Shown here: positions 52,344-54,865 of the stretch, one piece after another
How positions within the stretch are numbered: the stretch's first letter is position 1
How the letters are laid out: the number at the start of each line of letters is the position of its first letter
NCBI GenBank assembly: GCA_903870055.1
Contig: CAIQBG010000037.1
Location: 1 to 54,865, forward strand
Direction: 5' to 3'
DNA: 54,865 bases
Source of the DNA: an uncultured Pseudomonadota bacterium
GTDB taxonomy: Bacteria; Pseudomonadota; Gammaproteobacteria; Burkholderiales; Rhodocyclaceae
Notes under the pieces: generated by a model
Told to the model about the DNA's origin: nothing
The model's input: the letters and a program-made list of their open reading frames with translations, nothing else
The model's database searches: none
Translations under genes and position numbers: made by a program

Positions 52344-52781
52344 ATGGACGCCTTTCTTCAAGCCGCAATAGAAGAAGCCCGCCAGGGTATGGCGGAAGGC
52401 GGCATACCCATTGGCTCGGTGCTGGTTCATAACGGCAAGATCATCGGCCGTGGCCATAACCGTCGCGTACAACAGGGCAGTGCCATCCTGCATGGCGAGA
52501 TGGACGCCCTGGAAAACGCTGGTCGTTTACCTGCCAGCGTTTATAAAGAATCCGTGCTCTATACCACCTTGTCGCCATGCTCCATGTGCACGGGTGCAAT
52601 ACTGCTTTACGGCATACCTAAAGTAGTTGTTGGTGAGAACCAGACCTTTATGGGCGAAGAAGCACTACTAAGAACCCGTGGCGTTTCTGTTGAAGTCATT
52701 CAAGAGCCGACCTGCATCGGATTAATGAGAGACTTTATCGCCGCAAAGCCCGAACTCTGGAACGAAGATATCGGGGTTTAG
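52344..52781 (+). CDS. Fungal-type cytosine/nucleoside deaminase
   Basis: This 145-residue CDA-fold deaminase has zinc/catalytic motifs ILHGEMDALENAGRL (His, Glu) and TTLSPCSMCTGAIL (two Cys). The whole length reads very like yeast cytosine deaminase Fcy1: EGGIPIGSVLV, LYGIPKVVVGENQTF, and WNEDIG at the end match in order. It is unrelated to the large bacterial CodA (amidohydrolase type). It probably deaminates cytosine to uracil in pyrimidine salvage, but related bacterial deaminases act on other bases. GTG 52335 is an alternative start 9 bases earlier. Confidence 0.83.
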   Translation: MDAFLQAAIEEARQGMAEGGIPIGSVLVHNGKIIGRGHNRRVQQGSAILHGEMDALENAGRLPASVYKESVLYTTLSPCSMCTGAILLYGIPKVVVGENQTFMGEEALLRTRGVSVEVIQEPTCIGLMRDFIAAKPELWNEDIGV

Positions 52782-52794
52782 GACCCGCCTAGCC

Positions 52795-52838
52795 GTTGCA
52801 TGAAACGGTAAAGTAGCTTAGTATTTGTTTCATGTAAC
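52795..52838 (+). promoter_or_regulatory. MazEF-type promoter with inverted-repeat operator
   Basis: GTTGCATGAAAC (52795-52806) and GTTTCATGTAAC (52827-52838) form an 11/12 inverted repeat around a 20-base spacer. TTGCAT (52796-52801) and TAGTAT (52819-52824) at 17-bp spacing fall inside it, the layout of an autorepressed toxin-antitoxin promoter. Confidence 0.6.
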
Positions 52839-52863
52839 GCACATGTCCGAACAGGAGGTTGTT

Positions 52864-53076
52864 ATGGGCGCCACAATTTCATTACGAGTTCAGAAGCACC
52901 GCGCTTCGCTTCGTGCATCGGGTCTGCGCCTGGTACAGATTTGGGTGCCCGATCGCCGCCGCCAGGGCTTCGAAGAGGAGTGCCGCCGTCAGAGCATCAG
53001 CCTGCGTAAGGACCCACAAGAGAAGAAGATTCTCGAAGAACTGGCTAACATCGCTGACGCCGAAGGTTGGGCATGA
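52864..53076 (+). CDS. MazE-family antitoxin (DUF3018)
   Basis: This 70-residue basic protein is of the MazE-family antitoxin group formerly called DUF3018. RVQKHRASLRASGLRLVQIWVPDRRRQGFEEECRRQS is its recognisable core (landmarks LRLVQIWVPD and EECRRQS). AGGAGG (52853-52858) sits 5 bases before ATG 52864. It overlaps the toxin gene by ATGA, as typical TA pairs do. It should bind the operator upstream and neutralise the MazF partner; both are inference from family and context. Confidence 0.88.
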   Translation: MGATISLRVQKHRASLRASGLRLVQIWVPDRRRQGFEEECRRQSISLRKDPQEKKILEELANIADAEGWA

Positions 53077-53396
53077 AGCGTGGTGATCTAGTCACGATTG
53101 CTTTGCAAGGGGATCTGGGTAAACCCAGGCCCGCCTTGATTGTTCAGTCAGAGTTGTTTTCTGAGCATCCCTCTGTCGTGATTTTGCCGGTAACCAGTGA
53201 GCTGAGGGATACACCTTTGTTCCGCATTATGATTGAACCAAATGCTGAGAATGGTCTGAAAGTTTCATCGCAGATCATGGTCGATAAACCTCAATCCGTA
53301 CCCGCAGAAAAAATCGGACAAGCGTTTGGTCAGGTAGAGCAGGGCACCATGGTTGAGGTGAACCGCGCATTGGCAGTTTTTTTAGGCATTGCGTAA
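53073..53396 (+). CDS. MazF/PemK family endoribonuclease toxin
   Basis: This 107-residue MazF/PemK-fold protein has MKRGDLVTIALQGDLGKPRPALIVQSELF (landmarks KRGDLVTI and KPRPALIVQ), VVILPVTSEL and the QIMVDKPQSVPAEKIGQ loop. These are the substrate-binding and active-site elements of MazF-type mRNA interferases, which cut at short RNA sequences. ATG 53073 overlaps the antitoxin stop. The cleaved RNA motif cannot be predicted. Confidence 0.9.
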   Translation: MKRGDLVTIALQGDLGKPRPALIVQSELFSEHPSVVILPVTSELRDTPLFRIMIEPNAENGLKVSSQIMVDKPQSVPAEKIGQAFGQVEQGTMVEVNRALAVFLGIA

Positions 53397-53500
53397 CTTA
53401 TGGAGCTGTCGAAGATATTCATCATAGTTTGCAGGAATTAAGGCTGCATGTTCTTGGTAAAACTGATCAAGGGATATGCACAGGAAAGAGAAGGTGGTTT

Positions 53501-53767
53501 ATGACAAAGCCAGCTAAAAAAGTTCCGAACTTCAAGAATGAGGTTGAGGAACGCGCATTCTGGGAATCTAACGATTCAACGGATTATTTAGACTGGGCTA
53601 AGGCTAAGCAGGTAGTGCTTCCTAACCTTAAGCCAACGACGAAGACGATCTCTTTACGTTTACCAAAGCATCTGCTGGATTCAATCAAAGCTGCTGCCAA
53701 TTCCCGTGATGTGCCTTATCAATCTCTGATCAAGGTCTGGCTGCAGGAAAAACTTCGGGCCCACTAA
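53501..53767 (+). CDS. BrnA-type CopG antitoxin, apparently orphan
   Basis: This 88-residue protein has VPNFKNEVEERAFWESNDSTDYLDWAKAKQV followed by the ribbon-helix-helix TKTISLRLPKHLLDSIKAAANSRDVPYQSLIKVWL. That order (FWE...DW..., then RHH) is the BrnA-antitoxin signature. Its usual BrnT (DUF497) toxin normally lies directly upstream; here the preceding 100 bases hold no BrnT-like protein, only an open frame reading HHSLQELRLHVLGKTDQG of uncertain meaning. ATG 53501 is preceded by GAAGGTGG. It could be a remnant, an antitoxin for another toxin, or a regulator. Confidence 0.8.
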   Translation: MTKPAKKVPNFKNEVEERAFWESNDSTDYLDWAKAKQVVLPNLKPTTKTISLRLPKHLLDSIKAAANSRDVPYQSLIKVWLQEKLRAH

Positions 53768-53780
53768 TTTATATCAAACA

Positions 53781-54347
53781 ATGACTAAACTACTCGACTT
53801 CATCCAAGGCATTACAAGGTTAGTAGAAGCTAATCTTCCTGAGAACCTTCTTGTAAGCGAAGGTAGTGTTTTATTGAAGAAGCTTGTGGAAAAGGATGAT
53901 TGGCTACCGGAAGCCTATGCCAAGCCGCATGCCGATTTTTATAAGCAATATCTGCTTTATGCAGACCCGCTAGATCGACTTTCTGTCGTTAGTTTTGTGT
54001 GGGGCCCTGGACAAAAGACCCCCGTGCATGATCACCTAACCTGGGGGCTTGTTGGCTGTTTGCGTGGTCGCGAAAAGCAAACCACTTACACCAATAACCC
54101 GGGTCAATCCTGTATGCCGACTGAAACATCCATTCTGCTTCCGGGGCAGGTTTATGCAGTTTCACCTGAGCTTGGAGACATACATGAAGTTGCCAATGAT
54201 CTCCCGGATCAACCCTCTATCAGTATTCATGTATACGGTCGAAATATTGGTCGCGTACAAAGACACGTGTTTGATCTAGCTACCGGCGCCCAAAAGACTT
54301 TTGTATCGAACTACGCTAACGAAACAGTCCCCAACCTTTGGTTCTAG
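53781..54347 (+). CDS. Cysteine dioxygenase-family thiol dioxygenase
   Basis: This 188-residue cupin has the iron-binding set PVHDHLTWG (H83, H85) and DIHEVAN (H135). Family members oxidise a thiol such as cysteine or 3-mercaptopropionate to the sulfinic acid with O2. The context YKQYLLYADPLDRLSVVSFVWGPGQKTPVHDH, with Gln56, resembles the bacterial Gln-type enzymes thought to prefer 3-mercaptopropionate over cysteine; this is tentative. The Cys-Tyr cross-link cysteine of mammalian enzymes is not at the same place (C93 is three residues off). The gene starts 13 bases after the BrnA-type gene. Confidence 0.87.
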   Translation: MTKLLDFIQGITRLVEANLPENLLVSEGSVLLKKLVEKDDWLPEAYAKPHADFYKQYLLYADPLDRLSVVSFVWGPGQKTPVHDHLTWGLVGCLRGREKQTTYTNNPGQSCMPTETSILLPGQVYAVSPELGDIHEVANDLPDQPSISIHVYGRNIGRVQRHVFDLATGAQKTFVSNYANETVPNLWF

Positions 54348-54413
54348 GATATTAAGAACGGCAACATTTCTTCACCAAAATTTTCGTAGAACCCAAAACA
54401 AAATTGATGACTC

Positions 54414-54865
54414 ATGGAAATCTTTACCACCGCTTACCTGTTCGAACTGCTTTCGTTCTTCGAGAACGCACCTGCAGCGATCGCCGGCTCATTCCTGGCG
54501 CTATGGATTAACGTTTACTTCATTCGCCAGATTTCTATTAATTATGAAATTCGCAGCCGGATATGCATCAGCAGAAATAAGCCACATGGCGTGTTTTTCA
54601 ATTATTTTATATCGATCATTTTTCTGATGGCTGTTCAGATGACCGTGATCGTCTGTTGGGGCATTGCGCTATCCGCATTCTCTTTAGTCCCGGATCCTAA
54701 ACAGGCGATTATTTTTGCAGGAAGCAGCTATACAACCCTAGGCTATGCCGTCGAGGACTTGCCTCTTGGCTGGAAATTTCTCCCCAGCGTTATCGCTCTC
54801 TCTGGACTCTTTGCAATCGCGCTTGCCACTGCTTGCATGCTCAACATGTCGATGCTGTTCCGTCA
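54414..54865 (+). CDS. Two-pore-helix ion channel family protein (3' partial)
   Basis: The frame starting at ATG 54414 stays open to the window end (150 codons). It encodes an N-terminal hydrophobic helix (PAAIAGSFLALWINVYFI), a second one (FFNYFISIIFLMAVQMTVIVCWG) and a pore-like stretch AGSSYTTLGYAVEDLPLGWK before a third helix. This resembles the Ion_trans_2 potassium-channel pore, but the filter reads TTLGYA rather than TVGYGD, so ion selectivity is uncertain. The C-terminal part is outside the window. It lies 66 bases after the dioxygenase gene. Confidence 0.72.
   Translation, partial: MEIFTTAYLFELLSFFENAPAAIAGSFLALWINVYFIRQISINYEIRSRICISRNKPHGVFFNYFISIIFLMAVQMTVIVCWGIALSAFSLVPDPKQAIIFAGSSYTTLGYAVEDLPLGWKFLPSVIALSGLFAIALATACMLNMSMLFR

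Noticed and set aside
54301-54627. Open frame across the dioxygenase end and channel start
   Set aside because: Overlaps the channel gene in another frame and has no ribosome site or domain; the frame from 54414 is hydrophobic and channel-like.

Overview
The window looks like a core chromosomal segment of a betaproteobacterium, most likely from the Neisseriales side (Chromobacteriaceae/Chitinibacteraceae-like). The evidence is a class I PHA cluster (phaC, phaB, phaR), betaproteobacterial synteny blocks (smpB|ratA-ratB; gloB|methyltransferase-rnhA-dnaQ; bamD|rluD-pgeF; yciO-M50-trpS-scpA-scpB-rluB; rimP-nusA-infB-rbfA-truB-rpsO-pnp) and an even to slightly GC-rich composition judged by eye. 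The genus assignment is inference. No tRNA, rRNA, insertion sequence, prophage or CRISPR array was seen, and no stretch over 300 bases lacks a gene.

Layout. 0-6 kb: the 3' end of ppsA, a TRIC-type channel gene with smpB, the divergent ratA-ratB, a small exported protein, and the guaB-guaA purine operon. 5.8-6.5 kb: a CopG/ParE-type toxin-antitoxin pair with a perfect operator palindrome. 6.5-10.7 kb: an OsmC-YcaO fusion followed 11 bases later by a B12-binding radical SAM protein, the least explained pair in the window. 10.7-19.6 kb: genome maintenance and housekeeping (tag, yffB, tex, dnaQ, rnhA, a methyltransferase, gloB, bamD, rluD, pgeF). 19.6-23.7 kb: a ZIP metal transporter and the PHA genes. 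23.7-30.3 kb: a TetR repressor and divergent RND efflux operon with an AcrR-like operator. 30.3-36.1 kb: rimO, an FAD-linked oxidase, a cysteine-poor Hsp33, a gamma-carbonic-anhydrase-like protein, a PHP phosphoesterase/nuclease and yciO. 36.1-49.5 kb: M50 protease, trpS, scpA, scpB, rluB, then the long translation/RNA operon from rimP to pnp, with a structured leader carrying an apparent terminator before rimP. 49.5-54.9 kb: dksA, a small acidic protein with SelO, a lipoprotein, a fungal-type cytosine deaminase, a MazE-family/MazF pair, a BrnA-type antitoxin without a neighbouring toxin, a thiol dioxygenase and the start of an ion-channel gene. The last 2 kb looks more AT-rich and accessory.

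How it fits together. Much of the window serves ribosome function and RNA quality control: SmpB, RatA, RimO, RluB, RluD, RimP, RbfA, IF2, S15, TruB, NusA, PNPase, Tex. RimO modifies ribosomal protein S12, and E. coli YcaO is reported to support RimO, so a YcaO homologue here fused to OsmC and paired with a B12 radical SAM enzyme is worth attention. The other strong oddity is an Hsp33 that lacks all four zinc/redox-switch cysteines. All homology statements come from reading motifs by eye; no database search was run.
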